DNA of 64,000 bases, from assembly GCA_025210265.1 (NCBI GenBank), contig JAOASD010000005.1, forward strand, positions 167,181 to 231,180, written 5' to 3'. The notes under the pieces were generated by a model. That model saw only the letters and a program-made list of their open reading frames with translations. It had not been told where the DNA came from and searched no databases. Below, piece after piece: positions 53,742 through 62,033 of this stretch. The stretch is from Pelagimonas sp. (lineage in GTDB: Bacteria > Pseudomonadota > Alphaproteobacteria > Rhodobacterales > Rhodobacteraceae). Made by a program: the position numbers and the translations under genes. How positions within the stretch are numbered: the first letter of the stretch is position 1; each line of letters begins with the position of its first letter.

Positions 53742-55178
53742 TCAGAAGCTCCGGTTTTCATAAAGGTCCAGCGCGGCGCGGCGGCCCTCGGCCAGATCAA
53801 CGATCGGGGCCGGGTATGGCGCGTCGGGGGACAGGGTCCAGCTGCGCGGAACAGCCTCGAAATAGCGCAGCGCGTCCGGGTGGGGATGGCGCTGCCCTTC
53901 GGCAATCCAGCGATGGATATAGGCGTTGTCGCCGTCGAATTTCATCTGCTGTGTCACCGGGTTGAAGATGCGGAAATAGGGCGCGGCATCCGGTCCGCTG
54001 CCCGCCACCCACTGCCAGCCCATGGCGTTGCTGGCCACATCCCAGTCGGTCAGGCAATCGGCGAACCACTCCAGCCCCTGCCGCCAATGGGTCTGCATAT
54101 GTTTGGTCAGGTAAGAGGCCACAACCATGCGCGCACGGTTGTGCATCCGCCCGGTCACATACATTTCACGCAGCCCCGCATCGACCAGCGGAATCCCCGT
54201 GCGCCCCTGTTTCCAGGCCAGCAGCGCGGGCGCATCTGGATCGTCATGCCAGGGAAAGCTGTCCCATTCGCTGCGCCAGTTCTGATCCAGCATCTGCGGG
54301 CTGTGCCACATCAGATGATAGGCAAATTCGCGCCAGACCAGCTCTTTGCGAAAATGCAGCGCGCCTTTTGCGGCGTTTGTATCGGCCTCGGCGCGCTGCG
54401 CCGCGTACCACCCCCGGCGCGGGCTGATTTCGCCCAGCGCCAGATGGTCCGACAGGCCAGAACAGGCCGGTTTGCCGGGGAAATCCCGATCAGACGAATA
54501 ATTTGCAAGAGCCATATCGACAAAGACATCCAGCTTGCGCAGGGCGGCGGCCTCGCCGACCTCGTGATGCGCGGCCAGGGCCGATGCCCCGCACCGCATC
54601 CGCGCCGACAGGGCCCAGCTGTGCAGATCATCGCTGGCAGGCCACTCTGCCGGCGCCGGGATCTGCGACGGGGACGGGATCAACGGGCCGGGTGTGCGCG
54701 CCTCGACCGCGCGCCAAAAGGGGGAATAGACCCGAAACGACCCGCCCTGCTTGGTTTCCACATCCCAGGGTTCGAACAACAGATGCCCGTCAAAGCTGCG
54801 CGCCTCGATGCCGCCTGCCTTTAACGCGGATTTGACCGCTGTGTCGCGCGCCACGCTGGCCGGGTCATAGGCGCGCTGCCAGAACACTGCCTTGGCATCG
54901 GTCTGCGCCAACAGATCCTGCAACACCTGCACCGCAGGTCCGCGCCGCAGGATCAGCCGCGACCCGACAGCTGTCAGCGATTTGGCAAAGGCCGCAAGCC
55001 CCTGCTCCAGCCGCCATAGATGCGCAGCCCCCAGGGCTTCGGTTTCGGGATCCAGAATATAGACAGGGATCACCGCGCGGCCCGCATCCAACGCCGCCTG
55101 CAAGGCCGGGTGATCGCAAAGACGCAGATCGCGCCGGATCCAGAGGATCAGCGCAGAGCACGTGCTGGCAGGGGTCAT
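53742..55178 (-). CDS. phr: deoxyribodipyrimidine photolyase
   Basis: 478 residues. It repairs pyrimidine dimers with light using FADH-. The N-terminal antenna domain begins ALILWIRRDLRLCDHPAL, and the FAD domain includes WREFAYHLMWHSPQML, RTGIPLVDAGLREMYVTGRMHNR and MQTHWRQGLEWFAD, then AYIHRWIAE. Length and motifs fit class I CPD photolyases. The start at 55178 is MTPASTCSALILW. No SOS box is visible before it. It heads the phr-cfa-trgA-trgB run. Confidence 0.95.
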   Translation of the reverse strand: MTPASTCSALILWIRRDLRLCDHPALQAALDAGRAVIPVYILDPETEALGAAHLWRLEQGLAAFAKSLTAVGSRLILRRGPAVQVLQDLLAQTDAKAVFWQRAYDPASVARDTAVKSALKAGGIEARSFDGHLLFEPWDVETKQGGSFRVYSPFWRAVEARTPGPLIPSPSQIPAPAEWPASDDLHSWALSARMRCGASALAAHHEVGEAAALRKLDVFVDMALANYSSDRDFPGKPACSGLSDHLALGEISPRRGWYAAQRAEADTNAAKGALHFRKELVWREFAYHLMWHSPQMLDQNWRSEWDSFPWHDDPDAPALLAWKQGRTGIPLVDAGLREMYVTGRMHNRARMVVASYLTKHMQTHWRQGLEWFADCLTDWDVASNAMGWQWVAGSGPDAAPYFRIFNPVTQQMKFDGDNAYIHRWIAEGQRHPHPDALRYFEAVPRSWTLSPDAPYPAPIVDLAEGRRAALDLYENRSF

Positions 55179-55264
55179 GGCCTGGTCTTTCCCTATTGTT
55201 TTCAGCGGGTCTTTTGCCCGTTCTTATTTGTTACGCACCGCCCCGCCCTACGGATCACCCAGCG

Positions 55265-55281
55265 GCGGAAATTTTTTCCGC
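55265..55281. repeat. AT-cored hairpin between phr and marR
   Basis: GCGGAAA (55265-55271) and TTTCCGC (55275-55281) pair around TTT. It is in the 201-base divergent promoter region of phr and the MarR gene at 55380. A role as operator or terminator is unproven. The rest of the gap shows nothing I can assign. Confidence 0.4.
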
Positions 55282-55379
55282 AGCTTTTGGATCGCGCCAC
55301 GCGCCACGGATCCACGCCCCCTTGCCTTCGGGCACCGGGCGCAACAAAATAGGGCAACTCGCAGGGACAGCCAATACTC

Positions 55380-55838
55380 ATGACCACGCCCCCCGACACC
55401 GTGCCCGATTTCGACCTGGCGCGTTTCACCCCCTATCGCCTGGCCCGCGCAGCCGAGCAGACCAGTCAGGCACTGGCCCGGCAATATCGCGACCGGTTTG
55501 GAATCTCGATCCCGGAATGGCGGGTGCTGGTCCATCTGAGCCAGGCCAGCGATGTGTCGGTGCGCGACATCGAAGCCCGCGTCGCCATGGAGAAATCCAA
55601 GGTCAGCCGTGCGGCCTCGCGACTGGAGGCAGCGGGCTATGTCACAAAACGTGTGCATGAAAGCGACCGCAGGCTGGTGCAGCTGGGGCTGACCGACCGC
55701 GGGCGCGATCTGATGACCCGCCTTCTGCCTCTGGCCGCAGCCTATCAGCAGCAGATCGAAACCCAGATGGGCGCGCTGTTTGACCAGCTGGATGCGGGGC
55801 TGGACCGGCTGCTGCAGGAACTGGACAGCAACGGCTGA
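55380..55838 (+). CDS. MarR family transcriptional regulator
   Basis: 152 residues. The winged helix is visible as IPEWRVLVHLSQASDVSVRD, then MEKSKVSRAASRLEAAGYV and HESDRRLVQLGLTDRG for the wing. It is followed 34 bases later by two Lin0512 genes on the same strand, so it may regulate them or phr. The start at 55380 is MTTPPDTVPDF. The ligand is unknown. Confidence 0.9.
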   Translation: MTTPPDTVPDFDLARFTPYRLARAAEQTSQALARQYRDRFGISIPEWRVLVHLSQASDVSVRDIEARVAMEKSKVSRAASRLEAAGYVTKRVHESDRRLVQLGLTDRGRDLMTRLLPLAAAYQQQIETQMGALFDQLDAGLDRLLQELDSNG

Positions 55839-55872
55839 TCCTGCGCAAACCCGCCACAGAGAAAGGACCAAT

Positions 55873-56223
55873 ATGCCTGCAAAACGACTTTTGACCGAAT
55901 TTGGCATGGGCAGCTCGCTGCGCCGGCAGGATTACACCGAGGCCGCGATCCGCGCGGTCAAGGATGCGCTGTGGCACAATTCGATCAATCTGGCCGAACT
56001 GTTTGGTAAGGACAAATCCGACATGATCATCACGGTCGATGTGGGTGTGGCACAGCCCGACCGGGTGGATCTGCAGGCCGTGGCAGCGGTGTTCCCCTAT
56101 GGCCAGGTCAGCGTCACCGCCCATCCCGGCGGGCTGGATGCACCGCGCACCGATGGCGGCAACCCGACGGTGATGGCCAATGTGGCGATCTCCGTCGCGC
56201 TGGATCTGGAGGCCAGAGCATGA
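55873..56223 (+). CDS. Lin0512 family protein, copy 1
   Basis: 116 residues. The family motif LLTEFGMGSSLRRQDYTEAAIRAVKDA matches the second copy's IIEMGMGNDLHGQDYTKAA. DVGVAQPDRVDLQAVAAVFPYGQ and a C-terminal DGGNPTVMANVAI follow. The fold is small alpha/beta; the activity is unknown. The start at 55873 follows GAAAGGACC. It overlaps copy 2 by 4 bases, suggesting a heteromeric pair. Confidence 0.82.
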   Translation: MPAKRLLTEFGMGSSLRRQDYTEAAIRAVKDALWHNSINLAELFGKDKSDMIITVDVGVAQPDRVDLQAVAAVFPYGQVSVTAHPGGLDAPRTDGGNPTVMANVAISVALDLEARA

Positions 56224-56576
56224 GCGCAGACCAACAGATGCAGCGGTTCATCATTGAAATGGGCATGGGCAATGACCTGCACGGACAGGATTACACCAAG
56301 GCCGCCAGCCGCGCGATCGAAGACGCGCTGCACCACAGCTCAATCCCGTTATTCGATGCGCTTGGCTTGCCGCATGAGGCGATGGAGGTCCGCGTGACCG
56401 TGGCCGTGCAGCAGCCCGAAGCCGTGGATACAGAGGCGCTGGTGCACCGCCTGCCCCGCGGTCGGGCACAGGTCACCGCCGTGTTTGGCGGGTTAAATGT
56501 GACAAATCCCGATAGTGGCGCTGTCACGGTGATTGCACAGGCCGCAGTCGAGGCCTTTCTGCCACAGCAGGGATAG
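56220..56576 (+). CDS. Lin0512 family protein, copy 2
   Basis: 118 residues. It is a paralog of the preceding protein with the same order of motifs: FIIEMGMGNDLHGQDYTKAA, HHSSIPLFDALGL, VAVQQPEAVDTEALV and a C-terminal NPDSGAVTVIAQA. The copies share roughly a third of residues by eye. The start overlaps the first gene by 4 bases. The function is unknown. Confidence 0.82.
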   Translation: MSADQQMQRFIIEMGMGNDLHGQDYTKAASRAIEDALHHSSIPLFDALGLPHEAMEVRVTVAVQQPEAVDTEALVHRLPRGRAQVTAVFGGLNVTNPDSGAVTVIAQAAVEAFLPQQG

Positions 56577-56590
56577 CGTGCGACGCGCGC

Positions 56591-56655
56591 TGTGGGGGCG
56601 CTGCCCCTGCCCCTTTGCGGCTCCCCAGGTGTCTTTGCAAAGAAAAGAAGCAGGG
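56591..56655 (+). repeat. dispersed GC-hairpin repeat, copy 4
   Basis: GTGGGGGCGCTGCCCC and CCCCTTTGCGG lead into CTCCCCAGGTGTCTTTGCAAAGAAAAGAAG. It is the most diverged copy and lies after the second Lin0512 gene. Confidence 0.6.
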
Positions 56656-56768
56656 GGGGGCGCGTATCCAAGGGCTGGATTGATTGACTTTCGCCCATCG
56701 GCTTGATCCATCATTTAAAAATGTGCGGTGAATTATGCGCGCGACCTGTGGGACAAGCATCTGAGCCA

Positions 56769-56960
56769 ATGATAAAAAAGATAATATCCTTCCTAGACAC
56801 CGTGACCGGGAGTAAATGGTTTTTCATTGCAGGGGGGATTTTTGTGTCCCTTGGCGCGATGCTTGAATACGTCTTTTTCAATCAAGACGGTCAGTTCACC
56901 GTTTGGGAATTTGCCATGAACGTGCTTAGGTTGGCGCTTCTGATCCTCGAAATTTATTAA
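56769..56960 (+). CDS. possible small membrane protein (63 residues)
   Basis: A start at 56769 gives MIKKIISFLDTVTGSKWFFI followed by one or two hydrophobic segments (WFFIAGGIFVSLGAMLEYVFF and NVLRLALLILEIY). Codon use is more AT-rich than the neighbours and the ribosome site is weak, so it may be recently acquired or not a gene. The 170 bases after it, up to the marR stop, show nothing recognisable. Confidence 0.4.
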   Translation: MIKKIISFLDTVTGSKWFFIAGGIFVSLGAMLEYVFFNQDGQFTVWEFAMNVLRLALLILEIY

Positions 56961-57130
56961 TTCGAAAAAGTCCTGATTTATCGACAGAAGATGTCACAAA
57001 CAAAACGACATTGGTTTCAGTCATACCCACGAAATAGCTCTCTTCATGCGCGGTATTCAGTAAAGCGTTTTCACTGGTGAGGGCCGCATTTCCCCATGCC
57101 AAGCGTCGCACCCCCCTTACCCTAATGACC

Positions 57131-57613
57131 CTATCCCGTCGTTTCCTCGGCACTGCCTTCGACCTGATGCAAGGCGCGGATCAACGCTGCGACCCCTCGT
57201 TCCAATGCCGCGCGCTCTGCTGGGGGCATGGCTTGCAGAATCTTGGTGCTTTTGGCCTCGACCTTTGGAAAGGTGCGGGCAAAAAGGCTCCGGCCTTTTT
57301 CGGTGCAGGCATAGATCCGCAGGCGGCGATCGGTTTCGGAAACTTCACGTTGTATCAGCCCCTTCTCTACCAGCCGCTGTGAGGCGCGGCTGACCTGCAC
57401 CTTGTCCAGCGTGGTGCGGCGGGCCAGTTCGCGGCTGTCCACATCCGATACGCCCGCCAGCAGGAACAACAGCCGCCATTCTTCGCGCGACAGCCCAAAT
57501 TCACTGCCATAAACATCGGCGAGGCCGCGCGACAATCCGTCGGCGGCCACAGCCATGTGATAGGGAAAGAAGCCCTCAAGTGCGATGGGCGTCTTATGTG
57601 ACCCTGCGCTCAT
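57131..57613 (-). CDS. MarR family transcriptional regulator of the homogentisate block
   Basis: 160 residues. The winged helix is EEWRLLFLLAGVSDVDSREL with TTLDKVQVSRASQRLVEKGL and a wing at EVSETDRRLRIYACTEKG. It is the last gene of the run hmgA, fahA, MBL, FAD hydroxylase, DUF2783, and overlaps DUF2783 by 4 bases. A 16-base palindrome upstream of hmgA is a candidate operator. Confidence 0.9.
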   Translation of the reverse strand: MSAGSHKTPIALEGFFPYHMAVAADGLSRGLADVYGSEFGLSREEWRLLFLLAGVSDVDSRELARRTTLDKVQVSRASQRLVEKGLIQREVSETDRRLRIYACTEKGRSLFARTFPKVEAKSTKILQAMPPAERAALERGVAALIRALHQVEGSAEETTG

Positions 57614-57825
57614 CCGGCCAGATCGGACGGGGTGCGGGCCGATGCGCGCGCAGCCTCCAACGCCTGATCCAGCACCGCGCGGTCGCCCACATGGTTGGCC
57701 AGGATCAGGACCAGACGGGCGTTCAGCGCCATGCTGTCCTCGTCATCCAGCCCATCATGGGCGGCGATCAGCGCCGCGTAGAACCCGTCGGGATCGGCGA
57801 TATTCGGTTCCAGTTGCAGTGCCAT
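57610..57825 (-). CDS. DUF2783 domain-containing protein
   Basis: 71 residues, soluble and acidic, with NIADPDGFYAALIAAHDGLDDED and ARLVLILANHVGD cut by helical breaks. It starts 2 bases after the FAD hydroxylase stop and overlaps the MarR start. Small proteins of this size accompany FAD hydroxylases such as 3-hydroxyphenylacetate 6-hydroxylase (MhaA with MhaB) as coupling proteins. That this DUF is such a protein is my inference. Confidence 0.8.
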   Translation of the reverse strand: MALQLEPNIADPDGFYAALIAAHDGLDDEDSMALNARLVLILANHVGDRAVLDQALEAARASARTPSDLAG

Positions 57826-57827
57826 GC

Positions 57828-59447
57828 TCAGCCCTTTCCACATGCTGTGCGCAGCGCGGCCCGCAGCGCGGTTTCATCATAGCTGTCCCAGCGCGCGGCG
57901 ACATGCTGATCCGGGCGGATCAGATAGACGGCCTGCGCCGCCTCGCCCAGATAGCGCGCGGCCAGATCGCTGTCTGCCTCGGCCGTCAGAGACAGGCCAC
58001 GCAGGGCGATGCCATCTTCGTCCAGCGCCTCGGGCACCTCAACACCCAGCCCCAGCAGAACAAACCCGTTGCCCAGCTGATCCAGCAGATAACCATCCGC
58101 AACCGGCGCATCGGGGCACACGCTGCCCACGCGGCTGCGCGCCGGCCCACCGGGCAGTGCATCCGGCCCGTTCAGCGCGCTGACATCATAGGTGCAGGGC
58201 ATACTCAACCGCCCCGAATTGACCAGAGGCCGGGCAAAGCTGTGATGCTCGGCCAGATCCAGCACCGCGTTGCGGAACATGTGGCTGACCTTGGATTTCG
58301 GAGTGATGAAATCGGTCGCGCGGGTGGAATTCAGGATGTTTTCATCCGCACCAAAGATCCGTTCCTGATCATAGCTGTCCAGCAGGCTTTCGGGGGCGGT
58401 GCCATTGATCACCATGCCCAGTTTCCAACCCAGATTGTCCACATCCTGCATGCCGGAATTGGCCCCACGCGCGCCAAAGGGCGACACCTGATGCGCCGCA
58501 TCCCCGGCAAAGATCACACGGCCATGGCGGAACTGCTTCATGCGGCGGCACTGGAACGTGTAGATCGAGGACCAGACCATGTCATAGTCGACACCCTCCC
58601 CAAACATCGCATCCAGACGCTTGCGGATATTTTCCTCTTTCAGCTCTTCCTTACGGTCCACATCCCAGCCGATCTGGAAATCGACACGCCAGACGCCATC
58701 GGGCTGGCGATGCAGCAGAGTCGAGGCACCAGATTTGAAATGCGGTTCGAACCAGAACCAGCGCTCGGTCGGGAAATCGTCATTCTTCATGCGGATATCC
58801 GCAATCAAAAAGCTGTCCTCGAACACGCGGCCATCGAAATCCAGCCCCATCATGGAGCGCAGCGGGCTGCCCGCGCCGTCACAGCCGATCAGCCAGTCGG
58901 CCTCCATCACATAAGCCCCGTCCGGGGTGGTGATATTCAGACGCGCACCATCCTCCAGCATCTCAACCGAATCCACGCGGTTCTTGCCGCGCAGTTCAAT
59001 CGGTGCACCGGCGGCCTGCGCCTCGCGGACACGTTCAACCAGGAAGCGTTCGAAATAAGGCTGCTGCAGATTGATGAAGGCGGGGAATTTATGCCCCTCT
59101 TCCGGCAACAAGTTAAACTCAAAGACCTTGCGGTCGTCATGGAACACTTTGCCAAGGTTCCAGACCACGCCCTTGTCGACCATGGGCTGACCCGCACCAT
59201 AGCGGTCAGAGATCTCCAGCGTGCGCTTGGAAAAGCAGATCGCGCGGCTGCCCATGCCGATGCCCTCATGGTCATCCAGCACCACAACCGGGATGCCCTG
59301 CAACCCAAGGTCAAGCGCGGTGGCAACCCCCACCGGCCCGCCGCCCATCACCACAACCGGGTGGCGCACAGGCGCATCCGCATCCTGATCGGCGCTGCGC
59401 TCATAGGGGTATAGCTTGAATGCAAGCGTGTATCTGTCCTGGAACAT
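57828..59447 (-). CDS. FAD-dependent aromatic hydroxylase (MhpA/PheA-like group)
   Basis: 539 residues. The FAD motif is VVMGGGPVGVATALDLGLQG near residue 32, with the second FAD motif VIFAGDAAHQVSPFGARGAN near residue 296 and DG at LIGCDGAGSPLRSMMG. The overall plan is that of class A flavin hydroxylases on phenols. Its position in the homogentisate block suggests it makes homogentisate or a precursor, for example from 3-hydroxyphenylacetate. The start at 59447 follows GGGAGGAGATC. The substrate is unverified. Confidence 0.88.
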   Translation of the reverse strand: MFQDRYTLAFKLYPYERSADQDADAPVRHPVVVMGGGPVGVATALDLGLQGIPVVVLDDHEGIGMGSRAICFSKRTLEISDRYGAGQPMVDKGVVWNLGKVFHDDRKVFEFNLLPEEGHKFPAFINLQQPYFERFLVERVREAQAAGAPIELRGKNRVDSVEMLEDGARLNITTPDGAYVMEADWLIGCDGAGSPLRSMMGLDFDGRVFEDSFLIADIRMKNDDFPTERWFWFEPHFKSGASTLLHRQPDGVWRVDFQIGWDVDRKEELKEENIRKRLDAMFGEGVDYDMVWSSIYTFQCRRMKQFRHGRVIFAGDAAHQVSPFGARGANSGMQDVDNLGWKLGMVINGTAPESLLDSYDQERIFGADENILNSTRATDFITPKSKVSHMFRNAVLDLAEHHSFARPLVNSGRLSMPCTYDVSALNGPDALPGGPARSRVGSVCPDAPVADGYLLDQLGNGFVLLGLGVEVPEALDEDGIALRGLSLTAEADSDLAARYLGEAAQAVYLIRPDQHVAARWDSYDETALRAALRTACGKG

Positions 59448-59480
59448 GATCTCCTCCCGGCAGGGGCTGGCGCGTACCTG

Positions 59481-59520
59481 CCTGCTTCTTCTTGGTCCAA
59501 ATACTCCTGACCCGCGCGCA
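59481..59520 (-). repeat. dispersed GC-hairpin repeat tail, copy 5 (reversed)
   Basis: On the - strand this reads GCGGGTCAGGAGTATTTGGACCAAGAAGAAGCAGG when joined across pieces; only the tail of the repeat is clear. It lies just upstream of the FAD hydroxylase gene. Confidence 0.55.
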
Positions 59521-59571
59521 ACAGGCGCAGGGCATCATGCGGCCCGAAACCGGGCCACATGGCTATTCAAC

Positions 59572-59622
59572 GGTGGGCATCCCACCCTTGCGATCTGCCG
59601 TAAGGTGGGTTTGCAACCCACC
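59572..59622 (-). repeat. GGTGGGTT hairpin repeat, copy 2 plus a short GGTGGG hairpin
   Basis: GGTGGG-CAT-CCCACC (59572-59586; 73-78 variant stem) precedes GGTGGGTT-TGC-AACCCACC (59604-59622). The second is nearly identical to the hairpin at 1999-2017. Both sit a few bases after a leftward gene stop. Confidence 0.6.
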
Positions 59623-59631
59623 GCCTGCGGG

Positions 59632-60582
59632 TCAGCCCTGCAGGGCGTTCCACATGTCCTTGTCGCGCTGTGCGGTCCAGACGCGCGGCGTGTCGATGCC
59701 GCGGGCTTCGTCATAAGCTCGGGCCACGTTGAACGGCAGACAATGCTCGTAGATCGCGTAATCCTTGAACTTGGGATCACATTCCGCGCGGCAGGCATCC
59801 CAGGCTTCTTTCAGCGTACCACCACGGGCCACGACCTTGGCCACGGGTTTATAGGTGGAGTTGACGAAATCAGCGGTGGCGGCAATAGCCTTGGCCACCA
59901 TTTCCTCGCCCACCAGCGCGTCGCCACGTCCCGGAGCAATGCTCTTGGGTTCAAAGGCGGCGATGTTCATCAGGGTTTCTTCCCAATCGGCGAAATGGCC
60001 GTCGCCGCAATAGCAGGCGCTGTGATATTCCACGATGTCCCCGGTGAACATGACTTCCTGATCGGGCACCCAGACAACGGCATCACCAGCGGTGTGCGCG
60101 CGGCCCAGACACATGATGTCCACGCGGCGGTTGCCCAGATAGACCGTCATGCTGTCGCTAAAGGTCGTGGTGGGCCAGGTCAGGCCGGGGATCTCTTCGT
60201 GGCCCTGGAACAGGCGCGGAAAGCGGTCGAACTCGCTGGCCCAATCCTCGGCACCGCGCTCGGCAACCATGGCGCGGGCAGCATCGGACATGATGATCTG
60301 CTCGGCACCATAGGCGCTGGCGCCCAGCACGCGCACGGCGTGGTAATGGGTCAGAACCAGATGGCTGATCGGCTTGTCCGTGACCGAGCGCACGCATTCC
60401 ATGACCTTGCGCGCCAGACGCGGGGTGGCCTGCGCCTCGACGATCATGACGCTGTCATCGCCAATGATCACACCGGTGTTGGGATCGCCCTCGGCGGTAA
60501 AGGCGTACAGCCCCTCGCCCACCTGGGTAAAGCTGATCTTCTTTTCTTCCATGTCGCCTGCAGAGGCAAATGCTTTGCTCAT
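59632..60582 (-). CDS. metallo-beta-lactamase fold protein with variant metal motif
   Basis: 316 residues. The fold is shown by GLYAFTAEGDPNTGVIIGDD, the metal loop LVLTHYHAVRVLGASAYGA, and VPDQEVMFTGDIVEYHSACY. The usual HxHxDH is here HYHAVR, lacking the DH pair, so metal binding may be altered. The downstream Asp (TGDIV) and a late His (EHCLP) are present. It lies between fahA and the FAD hydroxylase in the homogentisate block. The role is unknown; thioesterase or lactonase is a guess. Confidence 0.85.
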   Translation of the reverse strand: MSKAFASAGDMEEKKISFTQVGEGLYAFTAEGDPNTGVIIGDDSVMIVEAQATPRLARKVMECVRSVTDKPISHLVLTHYHAVRVLGASAYGAEQIIMSDAARAMVAERGAEDWASEFDRFPRLFQGHEEIPGLTWPTTTFSDSMTVYLGNRRVDIMCLGRAHTAGDAVVWVPDQEVMFTGDIVEYHSACYCGDGHFADWEETLMNIAAFEPKSIAPGRGDALVGEEMVAKAIAATADFVNSTYKPVAKVVARGGTLKEAWDACRAECDPKFKDYAIYEHCLPFNVARAYDEARGIDTPRVWTAQRDKDMWNALQG

Positions 60583-60648
60583 GTCGCGTTTCCTTTTCGT
60601 CGAAACGATATGTCTGAAACGGGGCGGGCCGGTCGGCCCACCGCGTGA

Positions 60649-61911
60649 TTATCTTGCGTAAGGGTCGGCCAGCGCGGGCAGTACCGTGCCAGTGCAATCG
60701 CCAAAGCCAATCCGATAGCCATCGCCCTGTGCCGCACCGCGCAGGGTCAGCCTGTCGCCATCCTCAAGGAAGGTGCGCGTGTCCCCGGTATCCAGCGCCA
60801 CAGGCTCCTGCCCGGCCCAGCTGAGTTCCAGCAATGCGCCGCGGCTGTCCTTGGTCGGGCCGGAAATCGTGCCGGACCCCAGCAGATCGCCGGTATTCAT
60901 CGGGCAGCCTGCGGTGGTGTGATGCGCCAACTGCTGCGCCGAAGAATAATACATCACCGAATAATTGGTGCGCGCGATGATGGTTTCATCCTTGCCCTCG
61001 GGGGCCAGGCCAACCTCAAGCGCGATATCATACAGCATCGGCTTGGGTTCATGCAGATAGGGCAGCAATTCGCGCTCACGTTCGGGCGTCGAGGTGCGGA
61101 AGGCCTCCAGCGCCGGTTTCGTCACGATCCAGGGGCTGATCGAGGTGGCGGTCGCCTTGGCCTGGAACGGACCCAGCGGCTGATATTCCCAACCCTGAAT
61201 GTCGCGCGCCGACCAGTCGTTCAGCAGCACATAGCCAAAGATCATGTCATCGGCTTCCTGCACAGTCACCGGCCCTTCTGAGGCGGTGCCGACAATCGCG
61301 CCCATCTCCAGCTCCAGATCGAACCGTTTGCAGGGCTCAAAGCGGGGCAGATCATCATTCGGGCCTTTCAGCTGGCCCCAGGGACGACGCACATCCGTGC
61401 CCGAGACGACAACCGAAGACGCCCGGCCATTGTAGCCAATCGGGATCGACAACCAGTTGGGTGGCAAGGCGTTTTCAGCGCCGCGCATGATCGTGCCGAC
61501 ATTCATCGCGTGGTTCTTGCCCGCATAGAAATCGGTGTATTCCGCCACGGTAAAGGGCATCAGCATCTGCGTGCCCGCCTGCGGCACCAGATAGGGCACC
61601 AGTTCCTGCGCATCGCCATTGCCATCAGACAACAGCGTGATCAGCTTTTCGCGGAACGAGGCCCAGACCGCCGGCCCCATGGCCATGAACTCAGTCCAAT
61701 CACCAAAAGCGAACAGCTCGTCCTCATCCTCTGCGACCAGCAGCAGGCCCTCGGCCTCAAGCGCAGTCACGTCCAGGATCATATCCCCGATCGCCACACC
61801 ACAATGGGGCGCGCCATCCTCGGCCTGAAAACTGCCATAAGGCAGGTTATTCAGCGGAAAATCGGTGTCTGCCGAATTTGCGGTTTCGATCCAGCTTTTC
61901 ATCAACGGCAT
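60649..61911 (-). CDS. fahA: fumarylacetoacetase
   Basis: 420 residues. It cleaves fumarylacetoacetate to fumarate and acetoacetate, the last step of homogentisate catabolism. The N-terminal SH3-like domain is NLPYGSFQAEDGAPHCGVAIGD; the metal-binding core has YTDFYAGKNHAMNVG, DLELEMGAIVG and LNDWSARDIQGWEY; GTISGPTKDSRGALLEL is near the end. The start at 61911 follows AAGGAGGGCAGTC. It is 122 bases after the hmgA stop. Confidence 0.95.
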   Translation of the reverse strand: MPLMKSWIETANSADTDFPLNNLPYGSFQAEDGAPHCGVAIGDMILDVTALEAEGLLLVAEDEDELFAFGDWTEFMAMGPAVWASFREKLITLLSDGNGDAQELVPYLVPQAGTQMLMPFTVAEYTDFYAGKNHAMNVGTIMRGAENALPPNWLSIPIGYNGRASSVVVSGTDVRRPWGQLKGPNDDLPRFEPCKRFDLELEMGAIVGTASEGPVTVQEADDMIFGYVLLNDWSARDIQGWEYQPLGPFQAKATATSISPWIVTKPALEAFRTSTPERERELLPYLHEPKPMLYDIALEVGLAPEGKDETIIARTNYSVMYYSSAQQLAHHTTAGCPMNTGDLLGSGTISGPTKDSRGALLELSWAGQEPVALDTGDTRTFLEDGDRLTLRGAAQGDGYRIGFGDCTGTVLPALADPYAR

Positions 61912-62033
61912 GACTGCCCTCCTTCATGCCTGCAGCTAGCGGAGCCCTCTCCGCCAGCCCGGCTTTTGTCTGTTTGCACCGCCCTGTCTACGCGCGGTGT
62001 TCGCCTGCCGCGCGCAGATTGGGTCGATGCGAC

